Of a stretch of DNA of 13,349 bases, positions 7,510 through 13,349 are shown one piece after another (within the stretch, counting starts at the first letter, position 1; every line of letters starts with the position of its first letter). The notes under the pieces are model-generated. The model was given only the letters and a program-made list of their open reading frames with translations. It searched no databases and was not told the origin of the DNA. The stretch covers positions 1 through 13,349 of the forward strand of contig JADILY010000105.1 of NCBI GenBank assembly GCA_017695055.1, written 5' to 3'. The position numbers and the translations under genes are program-made. The DNA comes from Merdivivens faecigallinarum. Its GTDB lineage: Bacteria > Bacteroidota > Bacteroidia > Bacteroidales > UBA932.

Positions 7510-8460
7510 TTACCCGAGCCTCTCCAACCCTGCTGCAAGCCGGTTGTACTCTCCGACTATGTTTTCCATAACGGCGGATACCGAGAGAATCTCCTTGAAC
7601 TGGGAAACATTCTGGCCGATTTCGAGTTCCCCGTTCTCAAGGTCGCCTTCGAAGATGCCTTTCTTTGCACGTCCCCGGCCGAGAAGTTCCGCAAGCTCTT
7701 CACGTCCGGCCCCGCGGCTTTCAGCCTCGGATACCTGCTCGAAGAATGGATTACGGGCAAGCCGTGTAGGACTTATTTTTTTTAACATCAGAAAAGTATC
7801 ACCTTCTCCCAAGCCTGTACAGAACCGTTTGAACTCTTCACTCGCGGAACTTTCCTCGGTAAGCGCGAAACGGGTGCCTATCTGCACTCCCTCAGCACCA
7901 AGCGCCATGGCAGCCAGCATCGTAGCACCGCTTCCAATGCCTCCGGCAGCCACAAGCGGCAGACCCACAGAGCTGCGCACCTGAGGAATCAGACACATGG
8001 TCGTGGTTTCTTCGCGGCCGTTGTGGCCTCCGGCTTCAAAGCCTTCGGCCACGACCGCGTCTACCCCGGCTTCTTCACATTTCCGGGCAAATTTTGATGA
8101 AGAAACAACGTGAGCCACTTTGATGCCATGCTCATGAAGGAATCCCGTCCATGTCTTGGGATTCCCGGCAGAAGTGAAAACTACCGGCACTTTTTCTTCA
8201 GTAATTATCCTCATTATTATCTCCGGCTCAGGGTAAAGCAAAGGCACATTCACTCCGAAAGGCCTGTCCGTAGCCTCCTTGCACTTGCGGATATGCTCAT
8301 GCAAGGTCTCAGGATGCATGGAGCCCGCACCTATCAGGCCGAGCCCTCCGCAATTGCTTACGGCGGAAGCAAGCCTCCAGCCACTGCACCATACCATACC
8401 TCCGGCGATTATGGGATAACGTATGCCGAACAATTCACATATACGGTTCATAAGCGACAT
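7510..8460 (-). CDS. FMN-dependent FabK/nitronate monooxygenase family oxidoreductase
   Basis: This 316-residue TIM-barrel flavoprotein resembles both enoyl-ACP reductase II (FabK) and nitronate monooxygenase. Visible motifs are YPIIAGGMVW at the N-terminus, GGLGLIGAG (residues 38-46), AEGFEAGGHNG (residues 138-148, candidate catalytic His146), LVAAGGIGSG (169-178) and GVQIGTRF (191-198) for FMN phosphate binding. The TTTMCLIPQV after the His is FabK-like, so reduction of enoyl-ACP in fatty acid elongation is a good possibility; oxidation of alkyl nitronates is the alternative. Sequence alone does not decide. I place the start at ATG 8460; a TTG directly before it and an ATG at 8451 are less or equally plausible. 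It is 78 bp downstream of the DUF2284 gene on the same strand and may be co-transcribed with it. Confidence 0.85.
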   Translation of the reverse strand: MSLMNRICELFGIRYPIIAGGMVWCSGWRLASAVSNCGGLGLIGAGSMHPETLHEHIRKCKEATDRPFGVNVPLLYPEPEIIMRIITEEKVPVVFTSAGNPKTWTGFLHEHGIKVAHVVSSSKFARKCEEAGVDAVVAEGFEAGGHNGREETTTMCLIPQVRSSVGLPLVAAGGIGSGATMLAAMALGAEGVQIGTRFALTEESSASEEFKRFCTGLGEGDTFLMLKKISPTRLARNPFFEQVSEAESRGAGREELAELLGRGRAKKGIFEGDLENGELEIGQNVSQFKEILSVSAVMENIVGEYNRLAAGLERLG

Positions 8461-8538
8461 CAAAATAATACATTTGTTATTTTATTAACGACAGACAGTA
8501 TTAAAATATCTGCAAGATAATAATAATTTTTGTCGAAA

Positions 8539-9180
8539 TCAGTACATCACCGCCCCGACAAGTACGTAATATTCCGGCAACATGCCATAGGAAGCCCACT
8601 TCAATTCAAGACCGAAAAGTTCCTTTGCCGTCTTTCCGATATCGAACCCCATGGATTCGAGGGAGGGACGGACTTTGTCAGGATAACGGCACGGCAAACC
8701 CTCCCGGCGCGTACATCCGCCGCCGGATTCCGCTCCCTGTTTCGCTCCACGTTTCGTTCCCTGCCCGGCTCCCCGCCCACACAGCAGACATGTCCCGGCG
8801 AAAAAGGCCCTGCCATGTAACTGGGCCTCCTTTTCGAGAAGTTCCCTGTCCATAACAACCCTCGTCTGTTCCAAAAACTTCATACTCCTTTCAATGGCTA
8901 TGTCAGCGATTCCATCGTTTGCCGGCAATATTTCCGAATCATCACTTTTCACTAACTCCGACATTTTCTCCGACCGGCAGGGCACATCTATTTTTACAGC
9001 TACAAGCAAGATATTTTCATACCGGGCAAGATACCCGTCCGTATCAAAATCAAACGGAGGGCAGGCCCAGCATGTTCCATATTGGCCGCACACCTTGCAA
9101 AACTCCTCGAAGCGGCTTGCATCGCGAAACTCTCTCATATAATCCGCCATCGGGCAGACAACCGAAAACTCTTTTTCCAT
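8539..9180 (-). CDS. DUF2284 cysteine-rich metal-binding protein with repeat-encoded insertion
   Basis: The protein is 213 residues from ATG 9180; the frame extends further up only to a TTG, and the MEKEF start fits the family better. The N-terminal motif C28xxCGxYGxCWxCPP (Cys28, 31, 37, 40) and a C-terminal cluster Cys131-xx-Cys134 ... Cys156 ... Cys164-R-x-P, followed by RPSLESMG, are diagnostic of DUF2284 (PF10050), predicted metal or Fe-S binding proteins of unknown function. The second cluster is usually a compact CxxCxxC. Here about 21 residues are inserted between Cys134 and Cys156, and 16 of them (residues 136-151, RGAG QGTK RGAK QGAE) are encoded by four 12-bp tandem units. A FabK/nitronate monooxygenase-like gene follows on the same strand. 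Confidence 0.85.
   Translation of the reverse strand: MEKEFSVVCPMADYMREFRDASRFEEFCKVCGQYGTCWACPPFDFDTDGYLARYENILLVAVKIDVPCRSEKMSELVKSDDSEILPANDGIADIAIERSMKFLEQTRVVMDRELLEKEAQLHGRAFFAGTCLLCGRGAGQGTKRGAKQGAESGGGCTRREGLPCRYPDKVRPSLESMGFDIGKTAKELFGLELKWASYGMLPEYYVLVGAVMY
8728..8775. repeat. Four 12-bp tandem units inside the DUF2284 gene
   Basis: TTCCGCTCCCTG (8728-8739), TTTCGCTCCACG (8740-8751), TTTCGTTCCCTG (8752-8763) and a more diverged CCCGGCTCCCCG (8764-8775). The period is a multiple of three, so copy-number change keeps the reading frame and changes only the length of the insertion. Confidence 0.8.
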
Positions 9181-9199
9181 AGGGCAAACATACGCAGAA

Positions 9200-9221
9200 G
9201 TCGAGAGCAATGCAAATGAAT
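9200..9221. repeat. 22-bp dispersed repeat, copy 1
   Basis: CGAGAGCAATGCAAATGAAT with two preceding bases matches 9535-9556 at 19 of 22 positions. The two copies bracket the tandem repeats and hairpin pair at 9227-9450. Confidence 0.55.
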
Positions 9222-9226
9222 CTATT

Positions 9227-9268
9227 CAATTTGCTCCACCCAATTTGTTCCACCCAATTTGCTCCACC
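9227..9268. repeat. Three 14-bp tandem repeats CAATTTGCTCCACC
   Basis: Units at 9227-9240, 9241-9254 and 9255-9268. The first and third are identical and the middle one differs at one base (TTG-T-TCC). It lies just upstream of the DUF2284 start and could affect its promoter spacing. Confidence 0.9.
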
Positions 9269-9296
9269 AAGACGCTTCGCGCGGGAAAGCAATATT

Positions 9297-9450
9297 CCCA
9301 GGGGAAAGTGCCGTGAATTTGCAGGAATACGGTTCACTTTCCCCCGATAAGACGGACGAGGAATGCAGGCAGAATGGCAGCAGAAGCGATTGCCCTATTT
9401 CGTCCCAGGGGAAAGTGCCACTGATTCGCGGAAATTTGGTTCACTTTCCC
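9297..9450. repeat. Pair of duplicated hairpins
   Basis: Copy 1: GGGGAAAGTG (9301-9310) pairs with CACTTTCCCC (9335-9344). Copy 2: GGGAAAGTG (9409-9417) pairs with CACTTTCCC (9442-9450). Both are preceded by CCCAG or CCCAGG, and the loops share CCnnTGA, GGAA and GGTT at matching positions. Possible transcription terminators or REP-like elements. Confidence 0.65.
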
Positions 9451-9534
9451 TCATCAGGCCGAACCATGCCATTGCCTGTTAGTCTTATCGTGTCTACAGT
9501 TAAATCCGTCCACTGCTGAAAGCAAAAATAAAAA

Positions 9535-9556
9535 GCCGAGAGCATAGCAAATGAAT
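9535..9556. repeat. 22-bp dispersed repeat, copy 2
   Basis: GCCGAGAGCATAGCAAATGA continues into AT and matches 9200-9221 with three differences. Confidence 0.55.
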
Positions 9557-9600
9557 TGTAATTGCACCGCCAGGTCCCATGACAGTTTTCCAACGTTTAG

Positions 9601-9659
9601 AGCGAGTAAAATACTTACAAATAACTGACTATCAATCATTTAAGAAAATTTAACTCGCT
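9601..9659. repeat. Hairpin repeat element, copy A2
   Basis: AGCGAGT (9601-9607) pairs with ACTCGCT (9653-9659) and encloses a 23-nt core at 9626-9648. It sits directly before copy A3 and has the same layout as A1 at 7118-7176. Confidence 0.65.
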
Positions 9660-9686
9660 TTTAACCTCATCCTCATACCCCTCAAA

Positions 9687-10117
9687 AGCGAGTTAAATTT
9701 CAATAAAACACTGATTATCAATTGATTAGCAAAACCAAACTCGCTCCAAACTTTGTCGGGAGGTCAGGGAGACTACACCTTCGCGCCTGAAACCTGCATC
9801 TTCGCGCCAGAAAAATATACATCTCCGATGAAGGAACGGAGGGACAAAGCATGAAGGCAGAAAAACCGGTGGAGGTGAGTAGGAATCGGATCTTATCGGT
9901 ATATCTTATCGGTATATCTTGTCGGTATTATCTTGCCGGCATATTTTTCCACCTCACAGCCAGCTATCATTTCCACAACGTATTGATATCCAATATTTTA
10001 CCAAAATCGCCCCTGCGCTTGGGTACCTTAGAAAGCACCCAAAAGCAGGGCCTATTTTTACAACTTATTGATTATCAAGCGCTCCAAAAACAGAGCGATG
10101 GATATGGGGTGGAAAAT
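9687..10117. repeat. Composite repeat unit, copy 2 (hairpin A3 plus element B3)
   Basis: Hairpin A3 has AGCGAGT (9687-9693) pairing with ACTCGCT (9739-9745) around a core copy at 9712-9734, followed by CCAAACTTTGTCG as after A1. Element B3 begins near 9943 with TTTTTCCACCTCACAGC and ends near 10115 with ATGGGGTGGAAAAT. Its central hairpin CCCTGCGCTTGGGT (10011-10024) pairs with ACCCAAAAGCAGGG (10037-10050), 12 of 14 pairs, and core copies flank it at about 9984-10006 and 10069-10091. It is longer than copy 1 because of the extra sequence and tandem repeats between A and B. Confidence 0.65.
9890..9943. repeat. Four 13-14-bp tandem units ATCTTATCGGTAT
   Basis: Units at 9890-9902, 9903-9915, 9916-9929 (ATCTTGTCGGTATT) and 9930-9943 (ATCTTGCCGGCATA). 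The first two are identical and the later ones diverge. The array lies at the outer left border of element B3, where B2 carries a single CGGATTTTACCGGCA. Confidence 0.8.
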
Positions 10118-10168
10118 ACAGGCGGCACATAAGCGCACAACAAACAACGGCCCGTAAACGCACAACGC

Positions 10169-10300
10169 CCGGCACATCAGACCCGGCAGAACATCAGACC
10201 CTGAGGAACATCAGACCCGGCGGCACATCAGACCCGGCAGAACATCAGACCCGGCAGAACATCAGACACAGCGGCACATCAGACTCGGCGGAACATCAGG
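10169..10300. repeat. Eight-unit 17-bp tandem repeat overlapping the aminotransferase stop
   Basis: Consensus CCGGCAGAACATCAGAC. Units 2-7 are exactly 17 bp (10183-10284); the first is a 14-bp partial (10169-10182) and the last (10285-10300) contains the TGA stop of the aminotransferase at 10296-10298. Units at 10183, 10234 and 10251 are identical. There is no unique spacer between units, so it is not a CRISPR. Confidence 0.9.
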
Positions 10301-11624
10301 CTTGTGAGACCTGCGGATGATCGGCAGCGAATGCTTCGAGCCTCTCTTCGAGAAGCGGGAACATGTCACCGGTCATTTTCGAGACACAGGCCCGTATGCC
10401 TTCGCGCTCCGAACCGGTGGTCGAAAGGGAAATGCTGCTGATACCGTAATGGAGCAGTTCTTCCATCAGCTCGGCACCGGTCATTTTTCCGTAACCGACG
10501 GAAAAGAAAAAGCCGTCACCTATGGGACGTCCGCAATCCTCATCATAAACTATGTGGAAACCGTTTTTCAGAAAGGCGGCCTTCATCAGTTCAGCGCGCC
10601 TTGCATATTCGCGGTTGTCCGACACGAAGCCGTAAACCCCATCGCAGGCCGCTTCCATCATCACAGCCATCGCATACTGTGTGGAAAATGCCGTCCCGGC
10701 CGATATGGTGTAAAGTATGCTGCCGGAATATGTCTGTGCAAAAATGCCCGAATCAGCATATCTTGCGGCAAGGGCCGGAAAATGCCTGGAAGCAAGCCTG
10801 TCCGAAATGCAGGCAAGCCCGAGCCTCTGGCCGGCATAGCTGAACATCTTCGAAGCGGACAGCATCAGTATATAATTGTCAGTATATCTCGCGACAGTCG
10901 GAGGATAAGGGGCCTTGAACGGCTGGCTGAAATCCGAGCGGGAATCCATACAGAAATATGCAAGGTCTTCAAGCACAATTACCCCGTACTTGTCCGCCAG
11001 TTCGCCTATGATATGCAGTTCATCCTCAGTGAAAGAAATCCACGCCGGATTGTCAGGATTGGAATAAATCAGGGAAGCGATTCTTCCGGTCGAAAGGCAC
11101 TCTTCGAGTTTTTCCCGGAGAGCCTCTCCCCTGTATGCATAGACATCGAAGCTCAGATGCTTTATACCCAATATGTTAAGCTGCGCTTTCTGTACGGGGA
11201 AACCAGGGTCTATGAACAGGACGGTATCCTTCCGCGGGTCAAGCTGTGTAGTAATGGCAAAGGCCGCGAACGATATGGATGCCGAGCCTACGCCGGGAAT
11301 GCAAGACTGCGGAGAAACATCCACATCCAGGAACGCCTTCACGAAACGCGATGCTGCGGACTTCAATGCGGGAAGTCCGGCCTGGGGAGGGTATTTGTTG
11401 GCCACGCCTTCGTCCAAGGCCTTTTTCTCGGCCTCCACCCCTATTCGGGAAGCCGGGAGCCCCGGAATGCCCTGGTCCATACGTATGAAAGGTATGCCTG
11501 TCCTGGCTTCGAGGGTTACCGCCACGTTCAAGACATCGGCTATCGCCGCGTTACTCAAATTCGGTATATTCAATGATGCGGCACATCCGGCCACCGTCTC
11601 TTTGCTGAAAAGTTCTCTTCCCAT
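10296..11624 (-). CDS. PLP-dependent aminotransferase class I/II
   Basis: The protein is 442 residues from ATG 11624; a TTG four codons upstream (11636) is a less likely start. Fold type I aminotransferase motifs are present: GIPGLPASRIGV near residue 55, NKYPPQAGLPALKSA (about 76-90), YSNPDNPAW (about 187-195, Asn contacting PLP), VLEDLAYF (Asp and Tyr contacting the pyridine ring and its O3'), and SASKMFSYAGQRLG with the Schiff-base lysine at about residue 259. The C-terminal domain has the expected small-domain pattern. It is cytosolic; the donor and acceptor are not predictable from sequence. It is divergent from the thi operon, with about 70 bp between its start and the thi promoter, but has no clear thiamin role. 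Its 3' end merges into a 17-bp tandem repeat, so the last residues (…HPQVSQA) may vary. Confidence 0.87.
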   Translation of the reverse strand: MGRELFSKETVAGCAASLNIPNLSNAAIADVLNVAVTLEARTGIPFIRMDQGIPGLPASRIGVEAEKKALDEGVANKYPPQAGLPALKSAASRFVKAFLDVDVSPQSCIPGVGSASISFAAFAITTQLDPRKDTVLFIDPGFPVQKAQLNILGIKHLSFDVYAYRGEALREKLEECLSTGRIASLIYSNPDNPAWISFTEDELHIIGELADKYGVIVLEDLAYFCMDSRSDFSQPFKAPYPPTVARYTDNYILMLSASKMFSYAGQRLGLACISDRLASRHFPALAARYADSGIFAQTYSGSILYTISAGTAFSTQYAMAVMMEAACDGVYGFVSDNREYARRAELMKAAFLKNGFHIVYDEDCGRPIGDGFFFSVGYGKMTGAELMEELLHYGISSISLSTTGSEREGIRACVSKMTGDMFPLLEERLEAFAADHPQVSQA

Positions 11625-11692
11625 ATCCGTATTCAAAAAATTTTCACTAAGAAGCTGTTTAAAATTTTCCGCTAAAATAGTTAAAAAATCAT

Positions 11693-11700
11693 TATCTTTG
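11693..11700 (+). promoter_or_regulatory. Minus-7 box of the thi operon promoter
   Basis: TATCTTTG is a perfect Bacteroidetes minus-7 sequence (TAnnTTTG). It places the transcription start near 11707, about 50 nt before the riboswitch aptamer. The minus-33 element is weak; TTTC at 11666-11669 is the nearest candidate, with a slightly long spacer. Confidence 0.65.
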
Positions 11701-11756
11701 CAGTCGCTGGCGTAAACCGGTTGCCTCCGGAACGGCCGGCAGACATGAAAAGTAAA

Positions 11757-11830
11757 TACAAAGGGGTGCCCTCCGGGCTGAGATCATACCCTCGAACCTG
11801 ATGCAGTTAGTACTGCCGTAGGGATTTGTA
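11757..11830 (+). ncRNA. TPP riboswitch (THI element) controlling thiSEG
   Basis: The conserved thi-box is evident. P1 is TACAAA (11757-11762) with TTTGTA (11825-11830). P2 is GGGT (11764-11767) with ACCC (11788-11791). A minimal P3 is GCCC with GGGC (11768-11778), followed by the invariant CTGAGA (11778-11783). P4/P5 lie in GAACCTGATGCAGTTAGTAC, with GCAG (11803-11806) pairing CTGC (11812-11815), and CGTAGGG closes. Binding of thiamin pyrophosphate normally lowers expression of the downstream genes. The leader also contains an alternative helix: GTAAATA-C-AAAGGGG (11752-11766) can pair with CCCCTTTTATTTAC (11854-11867), 14 bp with one bulge, which is incompatible with P1 and P2. No strong intrinsic terminator is visible before thiS at 11895, so translational control is more likely. 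Confidence 0.95.
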
Positions 11831-11894
11831 AGCATTTGATTCTCCGTATTTTTCCCCTTTTATTTACACATAACGCGACATACTGACTAAAGAC

Positions 11895-12092
11895 ATGAAT
11901 ATCGAGATTAACGGGAAAAGCATGGCTACGGAAGCCCACACCCTCGCACGGCTGGCAGAGGAACTCGGAATACCGGCGGGAGGAACTGCCATAGCCGTGA
12001 ACGGCAGGATGGTTCCCCGCACGGAATGGGACGGAAAAACCCTGAAGGAAGGGGACAAAATATTGATAATCAGAGCCGCATGCGGAGGATGA
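11895..12092 (+). CDS. thiS: Sulfur carrier protein ThiS
   Basis: A 65-residue beta-grasp protein ending in the required Gly-Gly (AACGG). The C-terminal glycine is adenylated (by ThiF in the classical pathway) and converted to a thiocarboxylate that donates sulfur to ThiG for thiazole synthesis. IEINGK at the start, VNGRMVPR in the middle and EGDKILIIRAACGG at the end fit the family, and the length is normal. It is the first gene after the TPP riboswitch; thiE follows after 4 nt, so the two are co-transcribed and probably translationally coupled. Confidence 0.95.
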   Translation: MNIEINGKSMATEAHTLARLAEELGIPAGGTAIAVNGRMVPRTEWDGKTLKEGDKILIIRAACGG

Positions 12093-12096
12093 CAAA

Positions 12097-12141
12097 ATGA
12101 ATGGGATGAACGGGATAGACGGAATGGACGGGATGGACAAA
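12097..12141. repeat. Five 9-bp tandem units at the thiE start
   Basis: ATGAATGGG, ATGAACGGG, ATAGACGGA, ATGGACGGG, ATGGACAAA. They encode M-N/D-G tripeptides and place four in-frame ATG codons at 9-18-bp spacing at the beginning of thiE. Confidence 0.85.
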
Positions 12142-12804
12142 ATGAAGACGGGCAAACTTGCCGCAATGGCCAAGGGCCGGGTACAATTCATCACTCATTT
12201 TACCGGAAAATATTCGTATGCCGATTCCGCAAGGCTCGCCCTCGCGGGGGGTTGCAGATGGATACAGCTCAGGATGAAGGATTCCCGGGAGGAGGACATT
12301 CTGGAAACCGCCCGCGAAGTCAGGAAAATGTGCGACGAATACGGGGCGGTACTGATTATCGACGACCATGTGGAACTGGTTGAAAAGACCGGAGCGGACG
12401 GGGTGCATCTCGGCAAAAACGACATGCCGGTTGACGAAGCAAGGAAAATACTCGGGGAGGAAAAGATAATCGGAGGTACGGCCAACACTTTGGAAGACAT
12501 AGTGATGCATTGGAAAAGAGGTGCCGACTATATCGGTTGCGGGCCTTTCCGTTTTACTACCACGAAGAAAAACCTTTCCCCCGTACTCGGGACCGAAGGC
12601 TACCGGGAGATTGCCGAAGGGCTCGCAAGCCTCGGGATAAACATCCCTACAGTCGCAATCGGAGGCATAACCAAGGATGACATTCCGGAGATAATGTCCA
12701 CTGGAATAGGCGGTATCGCCGTTTCAGGCAGCGTATTGGGATCGGAAGACCCCGTGGCGGAAATGAAGGCCATAGAAACATTGATTTTGCAAATAAAAAA
12801 CTAA
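12097..12804 (+). CDS. thiE: Thiamin-phosphate synthase ThiE
   Basis: ThiE couples HMP pyrophosphate and thiazole phosphate carboxylate to give thiamin phosphate. The TIM barrel shows QFITH near residue 30, WIQLRMKD, LIIDDHVELV, GADGVHLGKNDMP, IIGGTAN, YIGCGPFRFTTTKKN and VAIGGI, all typical substrate-contact segments. From ATG 12097 the protein has 235 residues, about 25 more than usual. The extra N-terminus, MNGMNGIDGMDGMDKM, comes from five 9-bp tandem units, and alternative starts exist at Met16 (12142) and Met24, just before the conserved core. The true start may therefore be downstream of 12097. thiG follows after 17 nt. Confidence 0.93.
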   Translation: MNGMNGIDGMDGMDKMKTGKLAAMAKGRVQFITHFTGKYSYADSARLALAGGCRWIQLRMKDSREEDILETAREVRKMCDEYGAVLIIDDHVELVEKTGADGVHLGKNDMPVDEARKILGEEKIIGGTANTLEDIVMHWKRGADYIGCGPFRFTTTKKNLSPVLGTEGYREIAEGLASLGINIPTVAIGGITKDDIPEIMSTGIGGIAVSGSVLGSEDPVAEMKAIETLILQIKN

Positions 12805-12821
12805 AAAATTTTAATATAAAA

Positions 12822-13349
12822 ATGGACAAACTTATATTGGGCGGCTGCGAATTCAGCTCGCGGCTGTTTTTAGGAACCGGAAAATTTTCTTCCAACGCTT
12901 TGATGGGAGAAGCCATAGCCGCTTCCGGAACGGAGATGGTCACAGTCGCAATGAAAAGAATCGAGCTTTCGGACAAGGAAGATGACATGCTCGGGCACAT
13001 AAAAGGGGAAAACGTGCGCCTGCTCCCGAACACTTCAGGGGTACGCGATGCCGAAGAGGCCGTTTTTGCGGCACAGATGGCACGCGAGGCTTTCGGGACA
13101 AACTGGCTCAAACTCGAAATCCACCCCGACCCGAGATATCTGCTTCCGGACTCGACGGAGACATTGAAAGCCACGGAAAAACTCGCCGGGATGGGTTTCA
13201 TAGTACTGCCCTACTGCCAAGCCGACCCGACATTGTGCAAGCATCTTGAAGAAGCCGGGGCTGCCGCCGTGATGCCGTTGGGCGCGCCTATCGGCACGAA
13301 CAAAGGGCTGCAAACCCGCGACTTTCTCCGTATCATCATCGAACAAAGC
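12822..13349 (+). CDS. thiG: Thiazole synthase ThiG (3' end beyond the window)
   Basis: The frame starts at ATG 12822 and is open for 176 codons to the window edge; the family has about 255-260 residues, so roughly 80 are missing. ThiG condenses deoxyxylulose phosphate, dehydroglycine and the sulfur of ThiS thiocarboxylate into thiazole phosphate carboxylate. Visible hallmarks are the GG start (LILGGCEFSSRLFLGTGKF), VTVAMKRIEL, LLPNTSG, WLKLEIHPD with the Schiff-base lysine Lys97, VLPYCQADP, and MPLGAPIGTNKGL. It is the third gene of the riboswitch-controlled operon; thiC, thiH and thiF would be expected further downstream, but this is not seen. Confidence 0.96.
   Translation, partial: MDKLILGGCEFSSRLFLGTGKFSSNALMGEAIAASGTEMVTVAMKRIELSDKEDDMLGHIKGENVRLLPNTSGVRDAEEAVFAAQMAREAFGTNWLKLEIHPDPRYLLPDSTETLKATEKLAGMGFIVLPYCQADPTLCKHLEEAGAAAVMPLGAPIGTNKGLQTRDFLRIIIEQS

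Noticed and set aside
9050..9639. ORFs spanning the repeats upstream of the DUF2284 gene
   Set aside because: They are translations of tandem repeats and hairpins and overlap the DUF2284 N-terminus; no independent support.
7118..10117. Insertion sequence with transposase
   Set aside because: Terminal inverted repeats are seen but no transposase or other mobility gene occurs in the intervals, so only a non-autonomous repeat is claimed.
10169..10300. Possible CRISPR array
   Set aside because: Units of 17 bp are directly adjacent with no unique spacers, and no cas gene is present.
10317..11576. Long plus-strand frame of 419 codons opposite the aminotransferase
   Set aside because: It is antisense to a gene with complete PLP-enzyme motifs and shows no domain of its own.
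1..13349. tRNA or rRNA genes, phage or conjugation genes, defence system
   Set aside because: No tRNA cloverleaf, rRNA segment, integrase, relaxase or recognised defence gene was seen; the ATPase and WYL remnant alone do not make a system.

Overview
The window looks like a chromosomal segment of a Bacteroidales bacterium. The reasons are a perfect TATCTTTG minus-7 box (Bacteroidetes sigma-ABfr type) in front of the thi operon, absence of clear Shine-Dalgarno sequences, fimbrillin-type surface lipoproteins with lipoboxes, an ATPase_2-type NTPase, and a thiS-thiE-thiG order under a TPP riboswitch. The density of intergenic repeats would fit Rikenellaceae/Alistipes-like genomes, but the genus is a guess.

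Layout: (1) 3-1247, plus strand: the nearly complete 3' part of an ARMT1-like DUF89 damage-control phosphatase, closed by a 14-bp hairpin shared with the convergent gene. (2) 1407-4166, minus strand: two consecutive outer-membrane lipoprotein genes with related C-terminal modules. The second is a fimbrillin-like gene interrupted by an in-frame TAG just after its lipoprotein signal peptide. (3) 4373-4969, plus strand: a divergent Crp/Fnr-type regulator with a 14-bp palindrome in its leader. (4) 5177-5314, minus strand: a small WYL-domain-like remnant, divergent from an AAA/ATPase_2 protein at 5375-6499. (5) 6500-7509: about 1 kb of non-coding repeat DNA. (6) 7510-9180, minus strand: an FMN-dependent FabK/nitronate monooxygenase family enzyme and, upstream of it, a DUF2284 cysteine-rich metal-binding protein. 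(7) 9181-10295: a second repeat-rich block carrying the same repeat families. (8) 10296-11624, minus strand: a PLP-dependent class I/II aminotransferase. (9) 11693 to the end, plus strand: promoter, TPP riboswitch, thiS, thiE and the first 176 codons of thiG.

The clearest functional unit is the thiamin operon. ThiS and ThiG make the thiazole phosphate moiety, ThiE joins it to the pyrimidine, and the TPP riboswitch provides feedback. The lipoprotein pair with its divergent Crp/Fnr gene may be a second regulatory unit.

The most unusual property of the window is repeat structure rather than a new protein. The two intergenic blocks share a family of hairpin elements built on a conserved core of about 23 nt, seen nine times, in partly duplicated composite units. 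Short tandem repeats with periods of 9, 12, 13, 14 and 17 bp also occur, two of them inside genes (the thiE start and the DUF2284 cysteine cluster) and one running over the stop codon of the aminotransferase gene.
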